Assembly: GCF_042665075.1 (NCBI RefSeq)
Contig: NZ_JBHTBR010000009.1
Span: 1 to 64,000, forward strand
DNA: 64,000 nt
Direction of reading: 5' to 3'
Source: Hirschia litorea
GTDB lineage: Bacteria > Pseudomonadota > Alphaproteobacteria > Caulobacterales > Hyphomonadaceae
Shown here: piece by piece, positions 24,590 to 33,782 of the stretch
Layout: every line of letters begins with the position of its first letter
Position numbering within the stretch: position 1 is the first letter of the stretch
Made by a program: the position numbers and the translations under genes
Notes under the pieces: generated by a model
Told to the model about the DNA's origin: nothing
What the model saw: only the letters and a program-made list of their open reading frames with translations
Databases searched by the model: none

Positions 24590-26101
24590 TTACTTGCGCA
24601 TTTGCCCATAGTTAGGATCAATCTCTTCATTCAACCCCTCTTCTTTAGCCTTAATACCAGCTTCAGGCTGCATGTGCTCAGTTGTCAGCTCAGATAGATA
24701 TGAGCCATCTGTGATGCCCTTCTTCCGCATAGCGATACCCGTTAGGCAGGCATGCATGATAAAGTTTGCATTTAGTGCTGAGCGATAAGTTGGATCTTGT
24801 TCCGGTGCCAATTCAACAAGCTCAAAGCCGACCATATCGTTTTCGGCACACAGACCACGTACAATTGGAATAGCTTCACGCATGGTCAAACCACCTGGAA
24901 CAGGTGTACCAGTTCCCGGAATAAAGGCTGGATCAAGTACATCGACGTCAAACGAGATGAATAGCTTTTTTCCATCTTCTCTGGCTTCGGCGAGCGCCTG
25001 TTTCATAACAGCATCCCAGCCTTTTTTCTCAACTTCAGGCATGGTGTGATACCTGACACCATTGTTGCGCATCCACTCAAATCCCTCCGGACCAGGCCAT
25101 CCACCGCGCAATCCAACTTGAATATAATTTTCACCCAGCACATGGCCTTCTTTTACAGCGCGGTAAACCGGTTGCCCGTGCGATAAGAAATGGGGGCTGT
25201 CTTTACCTGCATCGAAGTGAGAATCGAAATGCACTACACCAAAACTTGCTTTGCCGTGGACATCAGCTAAAGCAGCTATATCTGGATATTCGAGACTGTG
25301 ATCACCACCAATTATGAAAGGAATAGCGCCTGTTTCAGCAATTTCTCTTACACGATCTCGTACGTGCAGTACTGAAAGTTCCGTGCTCATATTGTCTATG
25401 GCGATATCACCATAATCAACAATGTTAAGCTCTTTGGTTGGGTTGACCATTGTGTTCATATCAATGCGCGCATTCGTTGCATATGAATTCCGCATCGCCA
25501 TAGGCCCGAATTTCTGACCACGATAATATGACCCCATATCAAGTGGAGCACCCACAATCGCAACATCGACATTCCCAGCGATCAAATCCTCTGGGTACAT
25601 GGCAATAGGTGCACCGGCGAAAGTGGCTATACCACCGCGACTATTGGCGTATCTGCTAACTGTAAATGGGCCGGGCTCACGCTTAGGATTGAGCTCTTTA
25701 GGTTTCATCACCTTCCAGCCATTATAATTTGTGGCTTCGGTGTTCATTGGAATAGCAGCAAGGTCTGTTTCTGGGTCAAACTTGCCTTCTTCAATCACAT
25801 ACTGCATGGCATCGACCATGGCTTCGATTTCTTTTCCGGTTTTCTTTTCCAATCTTTGGTAAAGTTTTTCTTTGGTTCCACCAACGAAACGAAGAGACTT
25901 ATCAGAAAGCAAGAATTCTTTTTTTTCTTCTGGGAGTTTCTTGATCTTTTTTTCAAGCCACTCAGGAGCTGGCGTTTTTTCAACCTCGGCCTCGACAGCT
26001 TCTGCTGGTGCGGACTGTGCGTTTACCGACATGACGACTGGCGTTAGAGACACAGCCATTGCCATAAACGCACCGCCTAGTAGGACTTTTTTCAAACCCA
26101 T
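24590..26101 (-). CDS. Exported agmatinase-family ureohydrolase, 503 aa
   Basis: Ureohydrolases cleave guanidino compounds and release urea. The start at 26101 (MGLKKVLLGGAFMAMAV) follows GGGAGC and opens a signal peptide ending around VNAQSAPA, so export is predicted. An upstream extension to 26206 lacks such support. After an about 120-residue helical, Lys/Glu-rich extension comes the catalytic domain. All metal-ligand motifs are present: GGDHSLEYP, HFDSHFDAG and SFDVDVLDPAFIPGTGTP. GNVDVAIVGAPLDMG and RGQKFGPMAMR are typical. Classical agmatinases are cytoplasmic and about 310 aa, so length and export are unusual. A guanidine- or guanidino-acid hydrolase is an alternative. It follows the urease operon. 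Confidence 0.85.
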   Translation of the reverse strand: MGLKKVLLGGAFMAMAVSLTPVVMSVNAQSAPAEAVEAEVEKTPAPEWLEKKIKKLPEEKKEFLLSDKSLRFVGGTKEKLYQRLEKKTGKEIEAMVDAMQYVIEEGKFDPETDLAAIPMNTEATNYNGWKVMKPKELNPKREPGPFTVSRYANSRGGIATFAGAPIAMYPEDLIAGNVDVAIVGAPLDMGSYYRGQKFGPMAMRNSYATNARIDMNTMVNPTKELNIVDYGDIAIDNMSTELSVLHVRDRVREIAETGAIPFIIGGDHSLEYPDIAALADVHGKASFGVVHFDSHFDAGKDSPHFLSHGQPVYRAVKEGHVLGENYIQVGLRGGWPGPEGFEWMRNNGVRYHTMPEVEKKGWDAVMKQALAEAREDGKKLFISFDVDVLDPAFIPGTGTPVPGGLTMREAIPIVRGLCAENDMVGFELVELAPEQDPTYRSALNANFIMHACLTGIAMRKKGITDGSYLSELTTEHMQPEAGIKAKEEGLNEEIDPNYGQMRK

Positions 26102-26224
26102 AATTCTTGCTCCCAAAATTAAAATTCTTAAAAACAAAACATAGAAGCCGCTTACTTTTTCGCTATGGGTCAAATGACGTAGCATTTGATATAACAGACC
26201 AGACAAGCCTTAGATTTACACGAT

Positions 26225-26974
26225 TCAAGAATGGCAATGACCGTTTGAGCTAGCTGTGAGGGCAGCGTTGTGCTCATCAAAATGCACATTTAATAAAGCA
26301 TCAATTTGGGAGTCGATCGGTCCAAAATCGGTATATTTTCCTGCACTATTTTCAAACCTGATAAAAGTACGGAATGGAGCAGACGTTGCAATTGTATGCT
26401 GCTTTATGCTCGTATCCTGCATAACAAATTTGTTTAAATGTGAATACGAAAATACTGGCGTCGGCAACGCCATGCGTTTTATTTTAAACGGACGTGTAAA
26501 CGAAGATGACACTAAGGTATCGTTCTGGTCTAGTTTGACAAAACCAATGGAAATATCAGACTGATTATTCAGTGTGCTTCGAATAAATTTGTGGTCCCTC
26601 AATCCAATACCAATATTCGCCGTATCCACTGAAAAAACACTAGATATCGCCGGATCACCTTCTTTGATATAACCTGCATCCTCGATCAGAATTTCCAGTG
26701 TAATACCTAATGTGATTGATCTGTCGCTATAAGCTAAAATAAGCTCTCCATAGATAAAGCTATGCGTCGTCAATACCGGTTCACATGGCGTCTCAGCCGG
26801 CCCACACATTTTGGAAGGTTCAACGCCAAAATTCACAATATGATGATCACCAATATCCTTACCGGAATAGGAAAGTGCCATGCGGCATGATTGCGCCTTC
26901 ACTTCTTCAGCATGAACCGATGCATTCGAAACAGTTAGTATAAGTGACAAAAGAGAAAAAAGTGACAGCTTCAT
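26225..26974 (-). CDS. Exported protein of unknown function, 249 aa
   Basis: A signal peptide (MKLSLFSLLSLILTVSNASVHA) predicts export. The mature protein has an early Cys trio (about residues 30, 57, 63), a beta-rich body with SFIYGELILAYSDRSITLGI and IGIGLRDHKFIRSTLN, and a His-containing C-terminus SSNGHCHS. No family is recognised. It lies 8 bases after ureG and before the exported ureohydrolase on the same strand, so it is probably part of the same unit. A role in nickel or substrate handling is possible but unproven. Confidence 0.65.
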   Translation of the reverse strand: MKLSLFSLLSLILTVSNASVHAEEVKAQSCRMALSYSGKDIGDHHIVNFGVEPSKMCGPAETPCEPVLTTHSFIYGELILAYSDRSITLGITLEILIEDAGYIKEGDPAISSVFSVDTANIGIGLRDHKFIRSTLNNQSDISIGFVKLDQNDTLVSSSFTRPFKIKRMALPTPVFSYSHLNKFVMQDTSIKQHTIATSAPFRTFIRFENSAGKYTDFGPIDSQIDALLNVHFDEHNAALTASSNGHCHS

Positions 26975-26982
26975 AACGCGAC

Positions 26983-27597
26983 TTAAATCCCCCCGGCTTC
27001 ACGCAAAAACTGCACAACAGCCTCACTGCCATCCACTCGCTTTAGATTTGTCAGCTCAAACGGACGCACACCTCTCACTTTTTTGGTATCCTCAATCATG
27101 CGATCAAGGTCTGCCCCAACAGCATCAGCTAAATCTGTCTTATTAATAATCAGTAGATCCGAACGCGTAATTGCCGGTCCACCTTTGCGCGGAATATCAT
27201 CCCCCTGACACACTGAAATCACATACAGCGTTATGTCAGCCAATTCCGGTGAAAACGTAGCTGCTAGATTGTCACCACCCGATTCAATAAAGATCACATC
27301 CAAATCGGGATGTCGGCCTATCAATGTATCAATCGCGCGCAGGTTTATCGACGCATCCTCACGAATAGCTGTATGCGGACAGCCACCTGTCTCGACACCT
27401 TCGATACGGCTTAAAGGCAAAGCCTGCATACGCATCAAAGCTTCGGCATCTTCCTTTGTGTAGATGTCATTGGTGACAACCCCCACAGACATTTGAGGCG
27501 ATAAAGCCTTACACAAACTGGCAGTAAGCGTTGTTTTACCTGTTCCTACAGGTCCACCAATCCCAACTCTTAAAGGGCCTTTAAAGGGTTCACTCAT
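26983..27597 (-). CDS. ureG: Urease accessory GTPase UreG
   Basis: SIMIBI-class GTPase that powers nickel insertion into urease. It has the P-loop GGPVGTGKTTL (residues 14-24), the switch segment VETGGCPHTAIREDAS with the CPH nickel motif, FIESGGDNLAATFS, and the guanine-specificity NKTD. Length 204 aa is standard. It overlaps ureF by 4 bases. Confidence 0.97.
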   Translation of the reverse strand: MSEPFKGPLRVGIGGPVGTGKTTLTASLCKALSPQMSVGVVTNDIYTKEDAEALMRMQALPLSRIEGVETGGCPHTAIREDASINLRAIDTLIGRHPDLDVIFIESGGDNLAATFSPELADITLYVISVCQGDDIPRKGGPAITRSDLLIINKTDLADAVGADLDRMIEDTKKVRGVRPFELTNLKRVDGSEAVVQFLREAGGI

Positions 27598-28292
27598 GAG
27601 CGGAATATCCTTGAATGCTGCGTTTCGTGCTGCATAGACATAATATCAGACATAAATACACTCCCTCCCACTTCACTGAGTGGTGCGCTGGCAGCTATGT
27701 TTGCAGTCTGAATTATATCAGGCTCAAGTGTAGACAGAATTTGCACGCCAGCTTTTTGTCCAATCTGCCCCAGACGCTGCGCCGCTTGTATCAATGCACT
27801 CATAAAGGCTTGCAAGAAGGCCGTTACGGTCGCGATGATCGGTGATTCTATACGCGCACCAATTGCACCAACGGCAACTGAAAGAGGCTTTTGAAAACCA
27901 CCATTTAAATCAATGCTTTTATCCCAAACCTGAACAGCTTGCAGAAACGCATCACCTTGGGCCATCGTTTCCAAATGACGTTCGGATGAACTCGCCATTG
28001 CCTCACATAAACTAGCTATTTCTGACAATTGGAAATGATCAGCATGAGCCTTCCAACTATGCGCACAGATGATTGCATCACTTCTGCCCGCGCCATTATG
28101 CAATATACCTTTAAGCCATTGCGTCAGCTCATCGACTGAATTTATCCGTCCACATTCATAGGCTTGCTCAAGGCCATGACTATAGGCAAACCCACCCGTT
28201 GGAAAAGCTGGTGACAGCCATGCTTGTAGACGCACAAATGCATGCGGGTTTAATGCAATCACACTTTTATCATTATAAGCAAAAGCATTCAT
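27594..28292 (-). CDS. ureF: Urease accessory protein UreF
   Basis: All-helical partner of UreD/H and UreG in the nickel-loading complex. Typical segments are WLSPAFPTGGFAYSHGLE near residues 25-45 and GAGRSDAIICAHSW. The 232-aa length is normal. Its ends overlap ureE and ureG by 4 bases each, showing tight coupling. Confidence 0.95.
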   Translation of the reverse strand: MNAFAYNDKSVIALNPHAFVRLQAWLSPAFPTGGFAYSHGLEQAYECGRINSVDELTQWLKGILHNGAGRSDAIICAHSWKAHADHFQLSEIASLCEAMASSSERHLETMAQGDAFLQAVQVWDKSIDLNGGFQKPLSVAVGAIGARIESPIIATVTAFLQAFMSALIQAAQRLGQIGQKAGVQILSTLEPDIIQTANIAASAPLSEVGGSVFMSDIMSMQHETQHSRIFRS

Positions 28293-28777
28293 TTATGTGT
28301 CTCAATCGTGTGATGATGGTGGTGGCCTGTCATTGCATGTTCGCCAGATGGCTCATCTTTGCCATCATAAGCCCCGCCCACTGGATCAAACGGAGATTTT
28401 ACCTCCTTCACAAGACCGCCAAGTCCCTCAATCATATCTTTAATCACATGGTCCTGACGAATGAATATGCGATCAATCTCTATTTGCGCTGCCAAATGAC
28501 GATTGCCGATATGCCACGCTAAAAACAACAGGTGTTTAGGATCAGACCCGGTTATTTCATAAAGGTCTTCTTTGGTGGCCTGAACCTGAATGATCCGACC
28601 ATCCTCCAAAACCAAGCCATCACCATGACGCAGCAAACGCGCCGTCTGCAAATTAAGATAAAACGATATACCGCCATCAGACACCATGCGGACACGACGG
28701 CGAAATCGTTCGGTTTCATCTAGTGTGATCGTATCGGAAAACTCAGCAAAATCTCGTATGATTGTTGATGCTTGCAT
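28289..28777 (-). CDS. ureE: Urease nickel metallochaperone UreE with His-rich tail
   Basis: UreE delivers nickel to the UreG/F/D complex. The N-terminal domain has the TLDETERFRRRVRM segment. The metal-binding domain has LLFLAWHIGNRHLAAQIE with the conserved His. The C-terminal extension is His-rich (EHAMTGHHHHHTIETHK), which should raise nickel-binding capacity. Three bases separate it from ureC. Confidence 0.96.
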   Translation of the reverse strand: MQASTIIRDFAEFSDTITLDETERFRRRVRMVSDGGISFYLNLQTARLLRHGDGLVLEDGRIIQVQATKEDLYEITGSDPKHLLFLAWHIGNRHLAAQIEIDRIFIRQDHVIKDMIEGLGGLVKEVKSPFDPVGGAYDGKDEPSGEHAMTGHHHHHTIETHK

Positions 28778-28779
28778 GG

Positions 28780-30492
28780 CTAAAACAGGAAATAGCGTTG
28801 AGCCATTGGCAGCTCGTTGGCTGGCGCGCAGGTTAGTAAGTCACCATCGGCGCGCACTTCATAAGTTTCAGGATCAACTTCAATGTGTGGCTTGTAGGTA
28901 TTTAACTTCATCGCAGATTTACCAATACCTCCTCGAGTATTTTTGACAGCGACGAGGTTCTTCTCGACGCCTAACTTTTCAGCTAGACCATCATGTATGG
29001 CAGCCTGTGATACAAAGGTTACGGACGATTGTGTCCGCATTTTCCCAAATGCACCAAACATTGGGCGCATGTGAACAGGTTGTGGCGTGGGAATAGACGC
29101 ATTGGGGTCCCCCATAGGAGCAGCCGCGATCGAACCACCGATAAGAATCATATCTGGCTTCACACCAAAAAAGGCTGGTGACCACAAAACAAGATCTGCG
29201 CGCTTTCCAATTTCTATTGAACCAATCTCACGGTCCAGCCCCTGTGCTATGGCGGGGTTGATAGTATATTTGGCAATATAGCGCTTCACACGTTCATTAT
29301 CATTATTGCCTTTTTCTTCAGGCAATGCTCCGCGCTGACGTTTCATTTTGTCTGCAGATTGCCATGTGCGGATCAACACTTCTCCCACACGGCCCATTGC
29401 CTGACTGTCAGATGCAATGATAGAAAATGCCCCCATATCGTGTAAGATGTCTTCGGCTGCAATCGTTTCTTTTCGAATACGGCTTTCGGCAAACGCGATA
29501 TCTTCTGCAATACTCGGATCTAGATGATGGCAAACCATCAACATATCCAAATGTTCCACGACAGTATTAGAAGTATAGGGTCGCGTCGGGTTTGTTGACG
29601 ATGGAATTACATTTTCTAAACCACACACACGGATAATATCAGGCGCATGCCCACCACCTGCCCCCTCAGTGTGAAAAGCGTGAATGGTACGCCCTTTAAT
29701 CGCGTCAATCGTAGATTCAACAAAGCCTGACTCATTCAGCGTATCGGTGTGGATCATCACCTGTACGTCAAACTCATCGGCCACACCTAAACAACAATCG
29801 ATCGCCCCCGGCGTCGTTCCCCAATCTTCGTGCAGTTTCAACGCCGCTGCGCCCCCGCGTATCATTTCTTCCAATGCTGCAGGTTGAGATGCATTGCCCT
29901 TCCCCGAAAACGCGAGATTCATAGGAAAGGAATCTGCAGCTTGGACCATTCGGCCAATATGCCATGGCCCAGGTGTGCAAGTTGTGGCCAGTGTCCCATG
30001 CGCTGGGCCTGTTCCACCGCCCACCATCGTTGTGACGCCGCTCATCAGGGCTTCTTCAATTTGTTGCGGACAAATAAAATGTATATGGGAATCTATACCC
30101 CCAGCGGTAAGTATCTTACCTTCACCCGCAATGACCTCTGTTCCTGGACCCACAATAATATCAACATTGGGCTGAGTATCAGGATTACCAGCTTTACCAA
30201 TTGTAGAAATACGTCCGGATCTGAGACCCACATCAGCTTTATAAATGCCTGTATAATCTACGATTATAGCATTGGTTATAACAGTATCCACGGCACCTTC
30301 TGCACGACTAATCTGAGATTGCCCCATACCATCACGCAATACCTTGCCACCACCAAACTTGACCTCTTCTCCATGCGTTGCAAAGTCTTTTTCAACTTCG
30401 ATAAAGAGTTCCGTGTCTGCAAGACGCACTTTGTCTCCAACACTGGGTCCAAACATAGACACATATACAGAACGAGGCACTGTAACAGACAT
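28780..30492 (-). CDS. ureC: Urease alpha subunit UreC
   Basis: Catalytic subunit that hydrolyses urea to ammonia and carbamate at a dinuclear nickel centre. The active site is complete: His136 and His138 (SHIHF), carbamylated Lys219 (ALKLHEDWG), His248 and His274 with the HTEGAGGGHAPD loop, and the flap Cys321-His322 (MVCHHLD). The 570-aa length is standard. Its start touches the ureB stop. Confidence 0.98.
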   Translation of the reverse strand: MSVTVPRSVYVSMFGPSVGDKVRLADTELFIEVEKDFATHGEEVKFGGGKVLRDGMGQSQISRAEGAVDTVITNAIIVDYTGIYKADVGLRSGRISTIGKAGNPDTQPNVDIIVGPGTEVIAGEGKILTAGGIDSHIHFICPQQIEEALMSGVTTMVGGGTGPAHGTLATTCTPGPWHIGRMVQAADSFPMNLAFSGKGNASQPAALEEMIRGGAAALKLHEDWGTTPGAIDCCLGVADEFDVQVMIHTDTLNESGFVESTIDAIKGRTIHAFHTEGAGGGHAPDIIRVCGLENVIPSSTNPTRPYTSNTVVEHLDMLMVCHHLDPSIAEDIAFAESRIRKETIAAEDILHDMGAFSIIASDSQAMGRVGEVLIRTWQSADKMKRQRGALPEEKGNNDNERVKRYIAKYTINPAIAQGLDREIGSIEIGKRADLVLWSPAFFGVKPDMILIGGSIAAAPMGDPNASIPTPQPVHMRPMFGAFGKMRTQSSVTFVSQAAIHDGLAEKLGVEKNLVAVKNTRGGIGKSAMKLNTYKPHIEVDPETYEVRADGDLLTCAPANELPMAQRYFLF

Positions 30493-30797
30493 TATAAATC
30501 GCCCATGATTTGCTGGCGAAAACCAAAGACTTTTCTTGCGCCTAATAATGGGGTGAGAATTACATCTCGTGCTTGCCCCGGCTCGAAACGTACTGCCGTG
30601 CCGGATATTATATCCAGACGCATACCCCGTGCTTTTTCACGATTAAATATCAAAAATGGATTTGCTTCATAAAAGTGGTAATGCGATCCAATTTGGACTG
30701 GCCGATCCCCCGTGTTGGCCACTTTAAGACTAATTGTCTCCTGACCCGCATTTATCTCGATCTCTTCGGAAGCTAGAATAATTTCACCTGGAAGCAT
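30492..30797 (-). CDS. ureB: Urease beta subunit UreB
   Basis: Structural subunit of 101 aa. It starts MLPGEIILASEEIEIN and contains VANTGDRPVQIGSHYHF, then FEPGQARDVILTPL near its end, as in other UreB. It is adjacent to ureC with a one-base overlap of stop and start. It is separated from ureA by ureJ, an unusual but known insertion. Confidence 0.97.
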   Translation of the reverse strand: MLPGEIILASEEIEINAGQETISLKVANTGDRPVQIGSHYHFYEANPFLIFNREKARGMRLDIISGTAVRFEPGQARDVILTPLLGARKVFGFRQQIMGDL

Positions 30798-30806
30798 GAC
30801 GGTCCC

Positions 30807-31412
30807 CTATTGCACCCACACAATAAGCGCTGCGCTGACCAAAAAACCTTGACCTAAATGCTTTGCAAGTTGGGCCCGACTACTCATCGACAATTTGGTG
30901 AGTGTTGTTCTGTAAATTTCCGCAATCGTAACCATCAATATTGTCGTTGCGAGCCATAATCCAATCGCGAAACTTGTCGCCACTTCAGGCATCATTTGAC
31001 CATGCATAAATGCAAATGTGATCACGACAATATAGCTCACCCAGTTCGGCACATATCTGTGAAAAAGAATAAGCATTCCGAACAAAACAATGAAGGAAAA
31101 TTGAACCCACTCAATAGCTAAATTTTGCCCCTCACTACTCACCCCAAAACCTAGCGCTAACACGGCAGCGAACCCTGCCAACAGAGACATATTCAAACCT
31201 AAATGAGCTTTGCGAGCAGGCACGCATATTACACCAACAGCAATAATAGCCAGCAAATGATCCATTCCGCCAAAAGGGTGTTGTAGACCCTCCATAAAAT
31301 CGTGAAATGCGATCCGCTCACTAACCCCACCATGATGACCACCTGTATGCGCGAGCGCTGGGGCACCGACAAGAATTTGAGCCAAGACGATCAACTTAAT
31401 GAGATGTTTCAA
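30807..31412 (-). CDS. ureJ: HupE/UreJ-family membrane protein, 201 aa
   Basis: The signal peptide or first helix ends ALAHTGGHH. It is followed by LQHPFGGMDHLLAIIAVG, the signature of the HupE/UreJ nickel/cobalt transporter family, and about six helices with FAFMHGQMMPE. The likely job is nickel entry for urease. It lies between ureA and ureB, which are normally adjacent. Confidence 0.9.
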   Translation of the reverse strand: MKHLIKLIVLAQILVGAPALAHTGGHHGGVSERIAFHDFMEGLQHPFGGMDHLLAIIAVGVICVPARKAHLGLNMSLLAGFAAVLALGFGVSSEGQNLAIEWVQFSFIVLFGMLILFHRYVPNWVSYIVVITFAFMHGQMMPEVATSFAIGLWLATTILMVTIAEIYRTTLTKLSMSSRAQLAKHLGQGFLVSAALIVWVQ

Positions 31413-31425
31413 CTTCTGTCTCCAA

Positions 31426-31728
31426 TTAACGAATAGGGCTATGAACAGTGACCAGCTTTGTCCCGTCGGGAAATGTTGCTTCGACCTGTATTTCTGAGAT
31501 CATTTCTGGGATACCTTCCATCACCTGATCACGACGTAAAACATGCGCCCCTGCTTCCATAAGCTCGGATACACTGCGTCCGTCGCGCGCGCCTTCAACA
31601 ATAAAATCTGTGATAAGGGCGATGCTTTCTGGGTGATTTAATATCACGCCGCGTTCCAATCTACGTCGTGCGACATTCGCCGCCATGGAAATAAGCAACT
31701 TATCTTTTTCTCGGGGGGTCAGTAACAT
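31426..31728 (-). CDS. ureA: Urease gamma subunit UreA
   Basis: The 100-aa structural subunit has LLTPREKDKLLISMAANVAR at its N-terminus, then GVILNHPESIALITDFIVEG and the C-terminal EVQVEATFPDGTKLVTVH-like end. All are highly conserved in UreA. It is the second gene of the operon after ureD. Confidence 0.97.
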   Translation of the reverse strand: MLLTPREKDKLLISMAANVARRRLERGVILNHPESIALITDFIVEGARDGRSVSELMEAGAHVLRRDQVMEGIPEMISEIQVEATFPDGTKLVTVHSPIR

Positions 31729-31751
31729 GTCGCATCCTATACGCTACAAAT

Positions 31752-32609
31752 TTACAAGGACCACACACGTGGTGGAATACCGTTCGAGGACAGCTGCATG
31801 ACCAATTGAACTACGCACTTTCGCAAATCATAGCTGGTGTCACCGACCAACCGTATAAGTAATTTAGCGTATGGACCCACATGCCAATGTGATGCACCGC
31901 CTACGACACCGTTTGCAGAGGCGCAAATTGAACGGCAAGCATGTAAATGCTTTTCACAATTTGCACCGACCATTAGTAGCGTTGCCGTTGCTCTACCACC
32001 TTTGGCAACAACCCCATTCTGCATCTGCATATGAATATCACCTTCAAGGCGAGTATTTTCTGCATGAACTAATTGGTCGCCAACTTTAATGCGCCAACTA
32101 TCACGGAGCGCACCATTTCGCACTTGCTCACCCATAAGTTCACGTCCCCAAATAATAGCCTCGATCGCAAGAAAGGTTGAACTTGGAGATAGGGTGACGT
32201 CTATCGTGCGCGTCAGGCGAGCATTATTGTAAATAATAGTTTCTTGTGGTGCCCAAATAAGATTAGAATCTGCGTCTGCGCGTAATCGAAGATCGACGAC
32301 TGCCTCTTCCTCTAGGGATTTGTAAACACGTTCACACGCCTGACTTGTGATCGTGAGGTCGGCCCCTTTTTCGACGTGAATATTTAGCGATAAACTGTCA
32401 CCTCCTGCCAGCCCGCCCGCAGTGTTTACGAGAATACCTTCTAAGGCGTAGGTGATATTATTTTTGGGAAAACGTAGCTTCAGGGCATCAGTTTCAAATA
32501 AACGTTTTAAGTGTGATCGCCCCTTTAGTGCAGCAACAACGAGACGCCCACTGCTATGTGATCTTTGCATTCTAGAAACTGAGGCATATTCAACATCAGA
32601 CCCGTCCAT
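31752..32609 (-). CDS. ureD: Urease accessory protein UreD
   Basis: UreD (UreH) is the scaffold on apo-urease for UreF and UreG. It has VNTAGGLAGGDSLSLNI near residue 65 and TSQACERVYKS, then IWAPQETIIYNNARLTR, family landmarks. At 285 aa it is a usual length. It is first in the operon, so the urease promoter should lie in the 271-base gap upstream (32610-32880), where I see no clear sigma-54 or palindromic site. Confidence 0.94.
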   Translation of the reverse strand: MDGSDVEYASVSRMQRSHSSGRLVVAALKGRSHLKRLFETDALKLRFPKNNITYALEGILVNTAGGLAGGDSLSLNIHVEKGADLTITSQACERVYKSLEEEAVVDLRLRADADSNLIWAPQETIIYNNARLTRTIDVTLSPSSTFLAIEAIIWGRELMGEQVRNGALRDSWRIKVGDQLVHAENTRLEGDIHMQMQNGVVAKGGRATATLLMVGANCEKHLHACRSICASANGVVGGASHWHVGPYAKLLIRLVGDTSYDLRKCVVQLVMQLSSNGIPPRVWSL

Positions 32610-32880
32610 AGACCTATCCTAAACACTCAAACAGGATCAGATGGTGGCGTCTTTAACAAACAATGGCAAATACGAGCGCAGATTTTACCCCAACTATTCT
32701 CTCCTGCCTAAAAGTTCATAGAAGTTAGCCAACACTGCTAATAAATACATCACCGTACAAGCCCTCCCCCCAGAATGACTTTCATCCTAAACGCGAGAAA
32801 GAGTTTCAGAAGGCTCACTAAGAGCCCGATATTCATTCAGTTACTCCGATCATTACTTGAATAGAGTTTGATCAATAAAT

Positions 32881-33782
32881 TTATTCACTTATGGGTAAAA
32901 TCCGATAAACAGAGCTTGGACCAAAAGTGTCATCATTCATAACAACAAAAATATCACCGCCTTTACTTTGCGTGACATCGCGAACACGACCTATTCCCTT
33001 GATGAGAACTTCATCCTCAACGGCTTCACCATTAATAAAACGAACCCGATGTAACTCCTGAGATTGTAGCCCAGAAACCAGTATATCTTCCTCCCACTCG
33101 GGAAAGGTTTCACTTTGCACCGAGGTAATTCCGGCTGTTGCAATGGATGGCACCCAGTATTTCATAGGTTGCTCCATTCCCTCTTTCTCCGTGAAAGGTG
33201 TCATGAGCGTACCATCATAATTCATACCGTGCGTAATAATCGGCCAACCATAATTTTTACCCTTCTCAGGGCGATTAATTTCGTCCCCACCTCTTGGACC
33301 ATGTTCAGAAATATAGAACGCACCATCAGGACCGCCAACGGTGAGACCTTGAGGATTTCTATGCCCATAGGAAAAGATAGACGGGTAAGCATTTTCTACG
33401 TCGATAAATGGGTTATCTTTTGGAATACGTCCATCATATTGCAACCTATGGATCTTACCGCTTGGCCAAGATAAATCTTGAACATTTTCTGGCTCCCCCC
33501 TGTCACCAACGGAGAAAAACAAATATCCATCCCAAAACTCTATACGTGAGCCAAAGTGATATTCTTTATTCGTTTCATGTTCAGTCTTTGACTGGAAAAT
33601 AATCTCTTCATCTTCCCAACATCCGTTTTTAATACGCCCTCAGGCTATGCGTGTCATGCCGTAGGAATCATCACTCCGACGACCATGATCACCGCTAGGA
33701 TTCCACCCATTAGTTACAACATCCAATCCTAGTGTTGGTTGATTTAAACCACCCATAATCAGCCCATGTCTTAAAACAAAAT
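32881..33782 (-). pseudogene. Broken PQQ-type sugar dehydrogenase (glucose/sorbosone dehydrogenase family)
   Basis: From about 33522 down the frame encodes the C-terminal 213 residues of a beta-propeller aldose dehydrogenase: FFSVGDRGEPENVQD, SYGHRNPQGLTV, SEHGPRGGDEINRPEKG and NYGWPIITHGMNYDG. Exactly 40 codons upstream in frame is a TGA (33640-33642), yet family-like residues continue on both sides of it (HFGSRIEFWDGYLFFS after, SYGMTRIA before). Codons further up to 33782 are open but match the family poorly. The N-terminal half and signal peptide are missing. It is therefore a truncated pseudogene, unless the TGA is a sequencing error. A TTG restart within the frame is unlikely to give active enzyme. 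Confidence 0.8.

Noticed and set aside
29830..30672. 280-codon plus-strand open frame antisense to ureC/ureB
   Set aside because: It is the reverse strand of highly conserved urease genes; residue composition (many Cys, His, Arg) is typical of an antisense shadow.
33643..33782. Separate small gene upstream of the TGA in the sugar dehydrogenase frame
   Set aside because: It has no start signal. The frame runs into family-like residues at its end, so it is better read as part of the same broken gene.
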